A DNA stretch of 64,000 bases from Bovifimicola ammoniilytica (GTDB lineage Bacteria > Bacillota > Clostridia > Lachnospirales > Lachnospiraceae): assembly GCF_025567085.1 (NCBI RefSeq), contig NZ_JAOQJN010000002.1, positions 62,001 through 126,000 of the forward strand. The letters run 5' to 3'. Position numbers and translations under genes: made by a program. Under the pieces are notes generated by a model. The model did not search any database. It saw only the letters and a program-made list of their open reading frames with translations, and was not told where the DNA came from. This document shows positions 25,091-33,501 of this stretch, piece by piece; the first letter of the stretch is position 1; each line of letters begins with the position of its first letter.

Positions 25091-25990
25091 TTGCAGAAAG
25101 AAAAAGATTCAATTAAAACAAAATCTGATGGACAAATGCGTATGCAGTCAGTCATTGAAGTTGTAATGAGAATAGTATTCTTTTTGGCAGCATGTGTTTC
25201 AATAATAGCGGTAGTTCTCATTTGCATATTCTTATTTGCTAATGGTATTCCTGCTATTAAAGAAATTGGGTTCAAAGAATTTTTATTAGGCAGGGTCTGG
25301 CGACCTGGTAATAAAATATTTGGGATATATCCTATGATTTTAGGAAGTATATATGTAACTGCCGGAGCAATACTTGTCGGTGTTCCAATAGGAATTTTCA
25401 CAGCAACATTTATGTCGAAGTTTTGTCCGAAAGGATTATATAAGATAATGAAGCCGGCAATTGATTTGCTTGCAGGAATACCATCAGTTGTATATGGGTT
25501 CTTTGGAATAGTAGTATTAGTTCCATTTGTCAGAGATAATTTCGAGGGAAATGGAAACAGTATATTTACAGCATCACTTTTGCTTGGAATAATGATACTT
25601 CCAACTATCGTAAGTGTAGCTGAATCAGCAATAAATGCTGTGCCAGACAGTTATTATGAAGGTGCATTGGCACTTGGAGCAACTCATGAGAGAAGTGTAT
25701 TTAAGGCGGTGCTTCCAGCGGCTAAATCAGGAATAATGGCTGGTGTAATATTAGGTGTTGGAAGAGCAATCGGAGAGACAATGGCTGTAATTATGATAGC
25801 AGGTAATCAGGCAAGAATACCTGACAGTATGTTTGATGGTGTCAGAACATTAACTGCTAATATCGTAATGGAAATGGGATATGCTACAGATTTACACAGA
25901 GAAGCATTAATAGCAACAGGTGTTGTATTATTCGTATTTATACTTATTATAAATGTTTTATTCTCAATAATGAAAAGGAGGTCTGAGTAA
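25091..25990 (+). CDS. pstC: Phosphate ABC transporter permease PstC (TTG start)
   Basis: Inner-membrane subunit of the Pst phosphate importer, 299 residues with about six membrane helices. The binding-protein-dependent permease motif is in EGALALGATHERSVFKAVLPAA, and AGIPSVVYGFFG is typical of PstC/PstA. The best start is TTG at 25091, nine bases after GAGG; the first in-frame ATG comes 14 codons later. It pairs with PstA, encoded next. Confidence 0.93.
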   Translation: MQKEKDSIKTKSDGQMRMQSVIEVVMRIVFFLAACVSIIAVVLICIFLFANGIPAIKEIGFKEFLLGRVWRPGNKIFGIYPMILGSIYVTAGAILVGVPIGIFTATFMSKFCPKGLYKIMKPAIDLLAGIPSVVYGFFGIVVLVPFVRDNFEGNGNSIFTASLLLGIMILPTIVSVAESAINAVPDSYYEGALALGATHERSVFKAVLPAAKSGIMAGVILGVGRAIGETMAVIMIAGNQARIPDSMFDGVRTLTANIVMEMGYATDLHREALIATGVVLFVFILIINVLFSIMKRRSE

Positions 25991-25991
25991 T

Positions 25992-26870
25992 TTGAAAAAT
26001 ATATTTAAGAATTTCGATTATGAAAAGTTAAAAGCAAGAATGAAAACATATAAAGAAAGACCTCTTTCATTCATTATGATGTTATTAGTTGTATTGTCAG
26101 CGGCAATAACAATAGGTATCTTAGGATTTATCATTGTCTATATTTTAGTAAATGGTATTCCTTATCTCACACCTGAGTTATTTGTATGGAAATATACATC
26201 AGACAATTGTTCGATGATGCCTGCGATAATTAATACATTAATAATTACCATTCTTGCACTTGCACTTGCCATTCCATTTGGAATATTTTCAGCAATATAT
26301 CTTGTGGAATATGCTAAAAAAGGCAACAAGATAACGGCAATAGTAAGAATAACAGCAGAAACTCTTACAGGTATTCCATCAATTGTATATGGTTTATTTG
26401 GATATCTGTTCTTTGTAATAGCTTTAAAATGGGATTATTCAATATTAGCAGGTGCATGTACATTAGCAATAATGGTTCTCCCGGTTATTATGAGAACTAC
26501 GGAGGAAGCACTTATGTCTGTGCCTGACTCATATAGAGAGGGAAGCTTTGGATTAGGTGCAGGTAAATTAAGAACAGTATTTAAAATTATATTGCCAAGT
26601 GCAATTCCTGGAATCCTTTCAGGTGTAATTCTTTCAATAGGGCGTATCGTTGGCGAAACAGCAGCACTTATGTATACGGCAGGAAGTGTAACAGAGGTTG
26701 CTAAGAGTGTATTTGATTCAGGACGGACACTTTCGGTACATATGTACAGTCTTTCAACAGAAGGATTACATATTAATCAAAGCTATGCGACAGCAGTTGT
26801 ATTACTATTCCTTGTTATTTTAATTAATTTTGTATCAGGAAGAATTGCTAAAAAAATTAAGAAAGCATAA
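25992..26870 (+). CDS. pstA: Phosphate ABC transporter permease PstA (TTG start)
   Basis: Second membrane subunit of the phosphate importer, 292 residues with about six helices, the segment TGIPSIVYGLFGYLFF and the coupling motif REGSFGLGAGKLRTVFKIILPSA. The frame starts with TTG at 25992, nine bases after AGGAGG and one base after the pstC stop. Both permease genes using TTG suggests that their translation is kept below that of PstS and PstB. Confidence 0.93.
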   Translation: MKNIFKNFDYEKLKARMKTYKERPLSFIMMLLVVLSAAITIGILGFIIVYILVNGIPYLTPELFVWKYTSDNCSMMPAIINTLIITILALALAIPFGIFSAIYLVEYAKKGNKITAIVRITAETLTGIPSIVYGLFGYLFFVIALKWDYSILAGACTLAIMVLPVIMRTTEEALMSVPDSYREGSFGLGAGKLRTVFKIILPSAIPGILSGVILSIGRIVGETAALMYTAGSVTEVAKSVFDSGRTLSVHMYSLSTEGLHINQSYATAVVLLFLVILINFVSGRIAKKIKKA

Positions 26871-26964
26871 TTAAAGAAGTGTCATTAAAGAATTTGTAAC
26901 CATTTTATATTTGCACACATTATTGAAAGTAAATATATTATGGGAGAAAGCGAGGAATTAGAAG

Positions 26965-27723
26965 ATGTCAGAGAAAAGTAAATTTTCGGTAAGTAATCTT
27001 GATTTATATTACGGTGATTTTAAGGCATTAAAAGATATAAATTTAGAAATATTACCAAATGAAATAACTACATTTATAGGGCCATCAGGCTGTGGTAAAT
27101 CAACATTTCTAAAGTCGTTAAACAGAATGAATGATTTAGTTGAAGGCTGTAAGATAACAGGAAATGTGTTATTAGATGGTGAAAACATATATAAGGACAT
27201 GAATGTCAATCTGCTTAGAAAAAGAGTAGGAATGGTATTCCAGAAGCCAAACCCATTTCCTATGAGTGTATATAACAATATAGCATTTGGACCACGTACA
27301 CATGGTATACGTTCCAAAGCCAGACTAGATGAGATAGTTGAAAAATCATTAAAAAATGCGGCAATCTGGGATGAGTTAAAGGATAGACTAGATAAAAGTG
27401 CATTAGGTCTGTCAGGAGGACAACAGCAAAGACTCTGTATTGCGAGAGCACTTGCGGTTTCACCTGAGGTTATATTGATGGACGAACCTACTTCAGCACT
27501 TGATCCTATTTCTACAATGAAAATTGAAGATTTAGTAATTGAATTAAAGAAAGAATATACAATTATTATGGTTACACATAATATGCAGCAAGCAACAAGA
27601 ATATCCGATAAAACAGCATTTTTCTTATTAGGTGAGGTTGTAGAATATGATGATACAGAAAAATTATTTTCTATGCCGGCTGATAAGAGAACAGAGGATT
27701 ATATTACAGGAAGGTTTGGTTGA
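26965..27723 (+). CDS. pstB: Phosphate ABC transporter ATPase PstB
   Basis: ATP-hydrolysing subunit of the Pst importer, 252 residues. Walker A GPSGCGKS, Q-loop MVFQKPNPFPMS, signature LSGGQQQRL and Walker B VILMDEPTSALD are all present, as is the switch His in VTHNMQQATR. The PFPMS Q-loop is typical of PstB. It begins 94 nt after pstA and ends one base before the phoU ATG. Confidence 0.97.
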   Translation: MSEKSKFSVSNLDLYYGDFKALKDINLEILPNEITTFIGPSGCGKSTFLKSLNRMNDLVEGCKITGNVLLDGENIYKDMNVNLLRKRVGMVFQKPNPFPMSVYNNIAFGPRTHGIRSKARLDEIVEKSLKNAAIWDELKDRLDKSALGLSGGQQQRLCIARALAVSPEVILMDEPTSALDPISTMKIEDLVIELKKEYTIIMVTHNMQQATRISDKTAFFLLGEVVEYDDTEKLFSMPADKRTEDYITGRFG

Positions 27724-27724
27724 T

Positions 27725-28378
27725 ATGAGAAATAGATTTGACAGACAATTAGAAGAACTTAATAATGGCCTTATTAAAATGGGAAGTCTTATTGAAAAAG
27801 CTATTGAAATGGCAATAACCGGAATGAGTAATCAGGATGTTGAACTGGCTAAGAATGCAATAGCATTTGATAATGAGATAGATGAGCAGGAGAAGGAGAT
27901 TGAAAATCTGTGCCTTAAGCTTCTGTTACAGCAGCAGCCGGTAGCAAGAGATTTACGTCTTATTTCAGCGGCACTTAAGATGATAACTGATATGGAAAGA
28001 ATCGGCGACCATGCAGCAGATATTTCAGAGATAACCATACATTTATCAAATGAGAAATACATTAAAAAGCTTGAACACATAAGTCAGATGGCTAAAGAGA
28101 CTACGATTATGGTTGTTAAAAGCATCAATGCATTTGTAAGTAAGAATTTAGATATGGCAAAGGAAGTTATAGAAAGTGATGATGTTGTTGATGACCTGTT
28201 CGATAAGGTCAAAAATGAGTTGATTGAACTTATTAATAAAGATACGAAGAATGGGGAGCAGGCTACAGATTTACTTATGATTGCAAAATATTTTGAGAGA
28301 ATTGGAGACCATGCGACTAATATTGCAGAGTGGGTAATATTTTCAATAACAGGAGAACATAAATTTAATTTTACATAG
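27725..28378 (+). CDS. phoU: Phosphate transport regulator PhoU
   Basis: Helical protein that links Pst transport to the PhoR/PhoP-type kinase and keeps phosphate uptake in check. The 217-residue product has two PhoU repeats with metal-binding motifs (DMERIGDHAADI and YFERIGDHATNI). The ATG at 27725 comes one base after the pstB stop, with AGGAAGG inside the pstB end; the longer upstream frame overlaps pstB and is not part of PhoU. The stop codon lies inside the next promoter's repeat array. Confidence 0.96.
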   Translation: MRNRFDRQLEELNNGLIKMGSLIEKAIEMAITGMSNQDVELAKNAIAFDNEIDEQEKEIENLCLKLLLQQQPVARDLRLISAALKMITDMERIGDHAADISEITIHLSNEKYIKKLEHISQMAKETTIMVVKSINAFVSKNLDMAKEVIESDDVVDDLFDKVKNELIELINKDTKNGEQATDLLMIAKYFERIGDHATNIAEWVIFSITGEHKFNFT

Positions 28379-28423
28379 ATTTTACATACATACTATTTGA
28401 AATTTACATAGATAAATTATAAT
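28370..28423 (+). promoter_or_regulatory. PhoP-box promoter of the Na+/phosphate cotransporter
   Basis: TTTACA copies begin at 28370, 28381 and 28403, spaced 11 and 22 bp, in helical phase, and are followed by TATAAT at 28418-28423. No -35 hexamer of the usual kind is needed at an activator-dependent promoter. Transcription would start near 28430, which favours the ATG at 28468. Confidence 0.75.
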
Positions 28424-28467
28424 CCACTTGTTTAATGAGTAAAATACAGACAGAAACGAGGATTAAA

Positions 28468-30246
28468 ATGAATATTTTTAATGTTTTATCTATGTTAGGT
28501 GGATTGGCACTTTTTCTTTATGGAATGAATACACTAGGTGATGGACTTTCTAAATTATCAGGGGGGAAGTTAGAAAGAATATTGGAGAAAATGACTAATT
28601 CCAAGTTAAAAGCGGTTCTCTTAGGTGCGGGAGTAACGGCAGTTATCCAGTCATCTTCTGCCACAACTGTTATGGTTGTGGGTTTTGTTAATTCAGGAAT
28701 TATGAAATTAACACAGGCAGTCGGCATTATAATGGGAGCAAATATAGGAACTACTGTTACATCATGGATTCTTAGCTTGTCAGGCATTAAAAGTGATAAT
28801 TTCTTAGTACAATTTTTAAAACCTACATCATTTTCTCCAGTACTTGCATTTATCGGAATATGCCTTGTTATGTTCTCTAAGAAAGATAAGAAGAAGGATA
28901 TCGGTGCAATCCTATTAGGTTTTGCAATATTAATGACAGGAATGGAGACAATGAGTGCAGCAGTAGCACCATTATCTGGTGTTAAGGGTTTTACGGATAT
29001 TCTTACAATGTTTTCTAATCCTATCTTTGGTATGCTTGCAGGACTTATACTTACTGCAGTAATTCAGAGTTCATCAGCTTCAGTAGGTATACTTCAGGCA
29101 CTTTGTGGAACAGGACTTGGTTTCTCTTCTGCACTTCCTATTATTATGGGACAGAATATAGGAACATGTGTTACAGCATTGATTTCAAGTATCGGTGCTA
29201 AGAAGAATGCTAAGAGAGCAGCACTTATTCATCTGTATTTTAATCTTATTGGTACGGTTATATTTATGGGTGTGTTCTATCTGCTTAATTCATTTATACA
29301 TTTTAGTTTTATGAGTACAAATGCAACAAAGTTCGGAATTGCCATAATTCATACAACATTTAATATTGTAGCAACACTTATTTTGTTACCATTTTCAAAT
29401 GGGCTTGTGAAACTTGCCTGTGCTACAATTAAAGATGAGAAAGAGACAGAGGATGTTTCTGATGATAACAAGAAAGATGATGGGATTATGCTTCTTGATT
29501 ACAGATTTCTTGATAATCCATCATTTGCTATAGAACAGTGCAAAAATGTAAGTGTTGAAATGGCTAATATATGCAGAAATTCGATTGAGTCAGCGATAAG
29601 CCTGTTTGATAACTATGATGAAAAAGTAAGACAGAGTGTTGTCGAAATGGAAGAAAAAGTGGATAAATATGAAGATGAATTAGGTACTTATATGGTTAAA
29701 TTAAGTAGTAAAAGTTTGTCAGAAACAGATAGTAAGACATTATCTATGTTACTTCATTGTATAGGAGATTTTGAAAGAATTTCAGACCATGCGTTAAATA
29801 TATGTGAAACAGCTCTTGAGATGGAGGAGAAGAAATTATCATTCTCAGACGCAGCAGCCAAAGAAATAAATGTCTATACAAAAGCACTTGATGATATAGT
29901 AAATCTTACTACGGATATTTTTGATAACGGGGATATTAATGCGGCAATTAATGTAGAACCATTAGAAGAAGTAATAGATGGTCTTAATGTAGAACTTAAG
30001 AAGAGACATATTAAACGTTTAAGAAATGGCGAATGTACTATTGAATTAGGTTTTATACTTTCTGATATTATTACTAATTATGAAAGAGTTGCTGACCATT
30101 GTTCTAATATTGCAGTTGCATTAATACAGATTAATGATGATGGCTTTGATACCCATGAATATCTTGGCAAGGTCCGTAGAGAAGATAACGAAGAATTTAT
30201 GAAAAAATACCATGAATATAAGAGAACTTATAATCTTCCTGTTTAA
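28468..30246 (+). CDS. Na+/phosphate cotransporter with C-terminal PhoU-like domain
   Basis: NptA/YjbB-type transporter, 592 residues. Residues about 1-320 form two repeated membrane units each with the signature QSSSAT or QSSSAS; residues about 350-590 are helical and contain PhoU-like motifs (FERISDHALNI and YERVADHCSNI). It may import or export phosphate; the direction cannot be read from the sequence. I use the ATG at 28468 after ACGAGGA rather than the upstream ATG at 28435, which is only about five bases after the expected transcript start. Linked to pst by similar Pho-box repeats. Confidence 0.92.
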   Translation: MNIFNVLSMLGGLALFLYGMNTLGDGLSKLSGGKLERILEKMTNSKLKAVLLGAGVTAVIQSSSATTVMVVGFVNSGIMKLTQAVGIIMGANIGTTVTSWILSLSGIKSDNFLVQFLKPTSFSPVLAFIGICLVMFSKKDKKKDIGAILLGFAILMTGMETMSAAVAPLSGVKGFTDILTMFSNPIFGMLAGLILTAVIQSSSASVGILQALCGTGLGFSSALPIIMGQNIGTCVTALISSIGAKKNAKRAALIHLYFNLIGTVIFMGVFYLLNSFIHFSFMSTNATKFGIAIIHTTFNIVATLILLPFSNGLVKLACATIKDEKETEDVSDDNKKDDGIMLLDYRFLDNPSFAIEQCKNVSVEMANICRNSIESAISLFDNYDEKVRQSVVEMEEKVDKYEDELGTYMVKLSSKSLSETDSKTLSMLLHCIGDFERISDHALNICETALEMEEKKLSFSDAAAKEINVYTKALDDIVNLTTDIFDNGDINAAINVEPLEEVIDGLNVELKKRHIKRLRNGECTIELGFILSDIITNYERVADHCSNIAVALIQINDDGFDTHEYLGKVRREDNEEFMKKYHEYKRTYNLPV

Positions 30247-30366
30247 AAACGGAAAGTTCACATAAAATAAGCGGTTAAATAAAGATAATTTTTGATTTAG
30301 ACAGTATTGGACTTATAAAAGTCTATAAAAAATATTGAATGAATTATTAGTTAGTTGTATAATTTT

Positions 30367-30427
30367 ACAGGGAATATATGTATGCGTTGCTAACATATAT
30401 TTCCTGTATATTTTATTATGCAACGCA
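30367..30427 (+). promoter_or_regulatory. Alternative hairpins before the YqeY gene
   Basis: ACAGGGAATATATG (30367-30380) pairs with CATATATTTCCTGT (30394-30407), followed by ATATTTTATT. TGCGTTGC (30383-30390), in its loop, can instead pair with GCAACGCA (30420-30427). The two stems overlap in space, so they may be exclusive or form a pseudoknot. It may simply be a terminator after the cotransporter gene. Confidence 0.5.
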
Positions 30428-30441
30428 GAATCGAGGAAAAA

Positions 30442-30888
30442 ATGAGCAAAATAGATGAAGTCAGAGCCGAAATGGTTACTGCAATGAAGAATAAGGATAA
30501 GGACAGAAAGGAAGTTCTGTCATTACTATTATCAGCACTTAAAAATGTAGCTATTGATAAGAGAGCTGATTTAACTGAGGAGGAAGAAAATACTGTTGTA
30601 TTAAAAGAGATAAAACAGTTAAACGAATTATTAGAGCAGACTCCGTCAGACAGAAAAGATATCATAGATTTATGCAAATACAGAATAAGTGTATTAGAAG
30701 AGTTTGCACCAAAGATGCTTACAGAAGAAGAGATAAAAGCAATAATTACAGAGGTAATTAACGGACTTGGAATCACAGAGCCTAAGGCATCTGATAAAGG
30801 TAAGATTATGAAAGAGCTTATGCCAAAAGTAAAAGGAAAAGCTGATGGTAAAGTCGTAAATCAGATGGTTGCAGAAATGTTCAAATAG
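30442..30888 (+). CDS. GatB/YqeY domain protein
   Basis: A 148-residue helical protein of the YqeY family, which resembles the C-terminal tail of GatB in tRNA amidotransferases. It begins MSKIDEVRAEMVTAMKNKDK and has the usual RKEVLSLLLSALKN and PKASDKGKIMKELMPKVKGKADGKVVNQ segments. Its biochemical role is unknown. The start at 30442 follows CGAGG; an upstream ATG at 30418 lies inside the hairpin region and is unlikely. Confidence 0.9.
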   Translation: MSKIDEVRAEMVTAMKNKDKDRKEVLSLLLSALKNVAIDKRADLTEEEENTVVLKEIKQLNELLEQTPSDRKDIIDLCKYRISVLEEFAPKMLTEEEIKAIITEVINGLGITEPKASDKGKIMKELMPKVKGKADGKVVNQMVAEMFK

Positions 30889-30981
30889 AACATCATATAT
30901 TATCATACAATTGAAATTATATAAGAATTATTTTTATGCCAGTTTTATGAAAATAAAATTGACATATTTATAATATGACTT

Positions 30982-31062
30982 AAACTTTGCACATTCATAT
31001 ATATATTTATATTCATCTGCTTAATACAGATAATTTAATTTTATTATGAATGTGCAAAGTTT
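30982..31062 (+). repeat. 18-bp perfect inverted repeat before the ABC exporter
   Basis: AAACTTTGCACATTCATA at 30982-30999 is exactly complementary to TATGAATGTGCAAAGTTT at 31045-31062, with a 45-nt AT-rich spacer. A TTGACA at 30959-30964 lies just upstream, but no good -10 at standard spacing. It could form a long leader hairpin, or be a paired operator or a remnant of a small mobile element. No T-run follows, so it is not a terminator. Confidence 0.75.
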
Positions 31063-31109
31063 GTGTTAATAATAAATGAATGTCGCTTTGCGGAGAAATG
31101 AGGAGAAGA

Positions 31110-32045
31110 ATGGCTTTAGAAGTTAAGAATCTTGTTAAGAAATATGGAGAGAAAACAGTTGTTAACAATATAAGTTTTCAGATGTCTGAGCCAGGTGTAT
31201 ATGCACTTTTAGGTACAAATGGAGCAGGAAAGACTACTACTATAAGAATGATTCTTGGTATGTTATCAAAAGATGGAGGAGAGGTTTTATGGAATGGTAA
31301 AGAATTAGATGTTATAAGCACTAATATCGGTTACCTTGCTGAGGAACGAGGACTTTATCCTAAATATTCGCTTATGGATCAGTTATTATATTTTGCTAAA
31401 TTAAAAAATGTCCCTAAATCAGTTGCAAAAGAAAGAATTAAATATTGGGCTAAACGTCTTGAAGTTGAAGAATATATCTATCCAAAGCCTGCTAAGAATA
31501 AGAAGTCAAAGTCTATGAATGCAGACCAGTTATCAAAGGGTAATCAACAAAAGATTCAGCTTATGGCAGCACTTATATCGGATCCTGATTTAATAATCTT
31601 AGATGAACCTTTAAGCGGTCTTGATCCTGTGAATGCAGATTTATTTAAAACTATAATAAGAGAAGAGATTGATAAAAATAAATATCTTATTATGTCAAGT
31701 CATCAGATGGCAACTATAGAAGAATTTTGTACAGATATTACTATATTAAATCGCGGAAATGCAGTGTTACAGGGAAATCTTAATGAAATTAAGAAGAGTT
31801 ATGGACGTGTAAATATGCATGTCAGATGTGAAGAAAATATAGATAATATTATAGAAAAATTTGATTTTATATCAGTTAATAAAAATGCTGAAGAATATGA
31901 GATAAAAGTAACAGGAGAAGAACAGGCTAAGAATTTCCTGGCAGAATTAGTTGAGAATAATATAACTATAATTAAATTTGAACTTCGTGAGCCTTCATTA
32001 CATGAAATCTTTGTGGAAAAGGTAGGAAATGCTCATGAAGAATAG
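31110..32045 (+). CDS. ABC exporter ATPase (NatA-like)
   Basis: ATP-binding subunit of an ABC-2 type exporter, 311 residues. Walker A is GTNGAGKT, the signature is the variant LSKGNQQKIQ, and Walker B is LIILDEPLSGLD. A C-terminal domain of about 90 residues (DUF4162-like) is typical of NatA-type pumps for sodium, lantibiotics or lipids. I start at the ATG at 31110 after GAGGAG rather than the ATG at 31080. It overlaps the next gene by 11 nt. Confidence 0.9.
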   Translation: MALEVKNLVKKYGEKTVVNNISFQMSEPGVYALLGTNGAGKTTTIRMILGMLSKDGGEVLWNGKELDVISTNIGYLAEERGLYPKYSLMDQLLYFAKLKNVPKSVAKERIKYWAKRLEVEEYIYPKPAKNKKSKSMNADQLSKGNQQKIQLMAALISDPDLIILDEPLSGLDPVNADLFKTIIREEIDKNKYLIMSSHQMATIEEFCTDITILNRGNAVLQGNLNEIKKSYGRVNMHVRCEENIDNIIEKFDFISVNKNAEEYEIKVTGEEQAKNFLAELVENNITIIKFELREPSLHEIFVEKVGNAHEE

Positions 32046-33501
32046 TATAAAAGGATGGAAGGATATATTTTCATTTACATTTATCCAGGGTATAAAGGCT
32101 AAATCCATAATTATTTCAACTGCAATTATGTGTGTGATTATAATAGCAGGTGTACCGATTGCCAGTCTTATAAGTAGTAAAAGTGAAACAAAAAAAACAT
32201 CTATTGAAGAAGTATGTATCGCAGATATGACAGGCATAAAAATAGCTAAAGATTTTGATATACTTAAAAATGTAAAAAATGATGATGAAACCGAAAATAT
32301 GTACTCGAAAATAAAATATACTGAATTAGATTCACAGAAATTAAACATTGATGAGAATACAGGACTTAAGGATATATATAAATTTGACAAGGATTCTAAG
32401 AAGGTTTACTTACAGATTACATATCTAGAAGATAGCTTTGATATAGAAGTAATCTATGATGGAAAAGGAAAGTTAGAATCTGAAGATGTTAATAATTATA
32501 GTGATTTTATTAAAGACAATTTTCAAAAAATTCTTATGAAGAATATGAGCGTTGCTGATAAAGACATAGAAATTGTTAATTCAGTAAATACAATTAATTA
32601 TTGCAATATTGATTCAGTAAAAGATGAAAATAATAATACAGATGCTTCATTAAATGAGTCTGATGATAAGTTAAATTCAGATAAACTGGAAGATGACAAT
32701 TCTTCAAGTAATGCAGACGGAAAACACAGCAAAGGAAAATATAATATTTTATATACAATGCTAATGGCAACATTATTTATACTTACATTTTGTGGTGAAA
32801 GAATTGCGATGTCTATAATTACTGAAAAATCCTCAAAGGTAATGGAATATCTGATGACATCAATTAAACCTATGGCTATAGTTGTAGGAAAGGTTCTTGC
32901 AAATCTTTTAATTATTGGTGTACAGGTTGGACTTATAGCTATCTCATTTATAACAGCGATATTTGTTAATATATCGATTACAGGAGAGAAGCTTCCTGAA
33001 AGTCTGAGAAATATATTAAGCAGAAATAATTTTGATAGTGCGAATGTATTAACAATTCTTGTAAGCATAATTCTGTTAATCGGAGGAATTATTCTATTCA
33101 GCCTTATTGCCGCACTTGCGGGAGCTTCTGTAAGTAAGATGGAGGAAATGAGTGAGGGTATAAAAATGTTTACATTTGTTCTTGTAATAGGTGCATACAT
33201 AGCGTTATTTGTATTAACAAGTAATACGTATGAAAAGGCTTCAGTAGTTAAATATGTCACAATGTTAGTTCCACTAACCTCAGTATTTTTGACACCAGGA
33301 GCTTTATTGACCGGATATCTGTCAGCCGGCTTAGGCGTCCTTGCATTGTTAGTTATGATTATTTCTAATGTTTTACTTGTCAGATTTGTTGCAGATGTAT
33401 ATGAAAGTATGATTTATTACAATGGAACGCATTTGAAATTGAAAGATATAATAGGTATTTCTAAGCAGAACAGAAATGGCAGCAAAAGGAGGGCTGAGTA
33501 G
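32035..33501 (+). CDS. ABC-2 type exporter permease 1
   Basis: About 488 residues: one N-terminal membrane helix (about 20-40), a large extracytoplasmic domain of about 190 residues that is Asp/Asn/Ser-rich, then a cluster of about six helices from residue 235. This is the NatB/ABC-2 layout. The ATG at 32035 fits AGGA upstream; an ATG at 32029 is possible. The segment MSIITEKSSKVMEYLMTSIKPMAIVVGK matches the one in the next protein, so the two permeases are paralogues and may form a heterodimer. Confidence 0.88.
   Translation: MKNSIKGWKDIFSFTFIQGIKAKSIIISTAIMCVIIIAGVPIASLISSKSETKKTSIEEVCIADMTGIKIAKDFDILKNVKNDDETENMYSKIKYTELDSQKLNIDENTGLKDIYKFDKDSKKVYLQITYLEDSFDIEVIYDGKGKLESEDVNNYSDFIKDNFQKILMKNMSVADKDIEIVNSVNTINYCNIDSVKDENNNTDASLNESDDKLNSDKLEDDNSSSNADGKHSKGKYNILYTMLMATLFILTFCGERIAMSIITEKSSKVMEYLMTSIKPMAIVVGKVLANLLIIGVQVGLIAISFITAIFVNISITGEKLPESLRNILSRNNFDSANVLTILVSIILLIGGIILFSLIAALAGASVSKMEEMSEGIKMFTFVLVIGAYIALFVLTSNTYEKASVVKYVTMLVPLTSVFLTPGALLTGYLSAGLGVLALLVMIISNVLLVRFVADVYESMIYYNGTHLKLKDIIGISKQNRNGSKRRAE

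Noticed and set aside
32598..33260. Minus-strand open frame (220 codons) opposite ABC permease 1
   Set aside because: No ribosome site, unlikely composition, and opposite a clear membrane protein gene.
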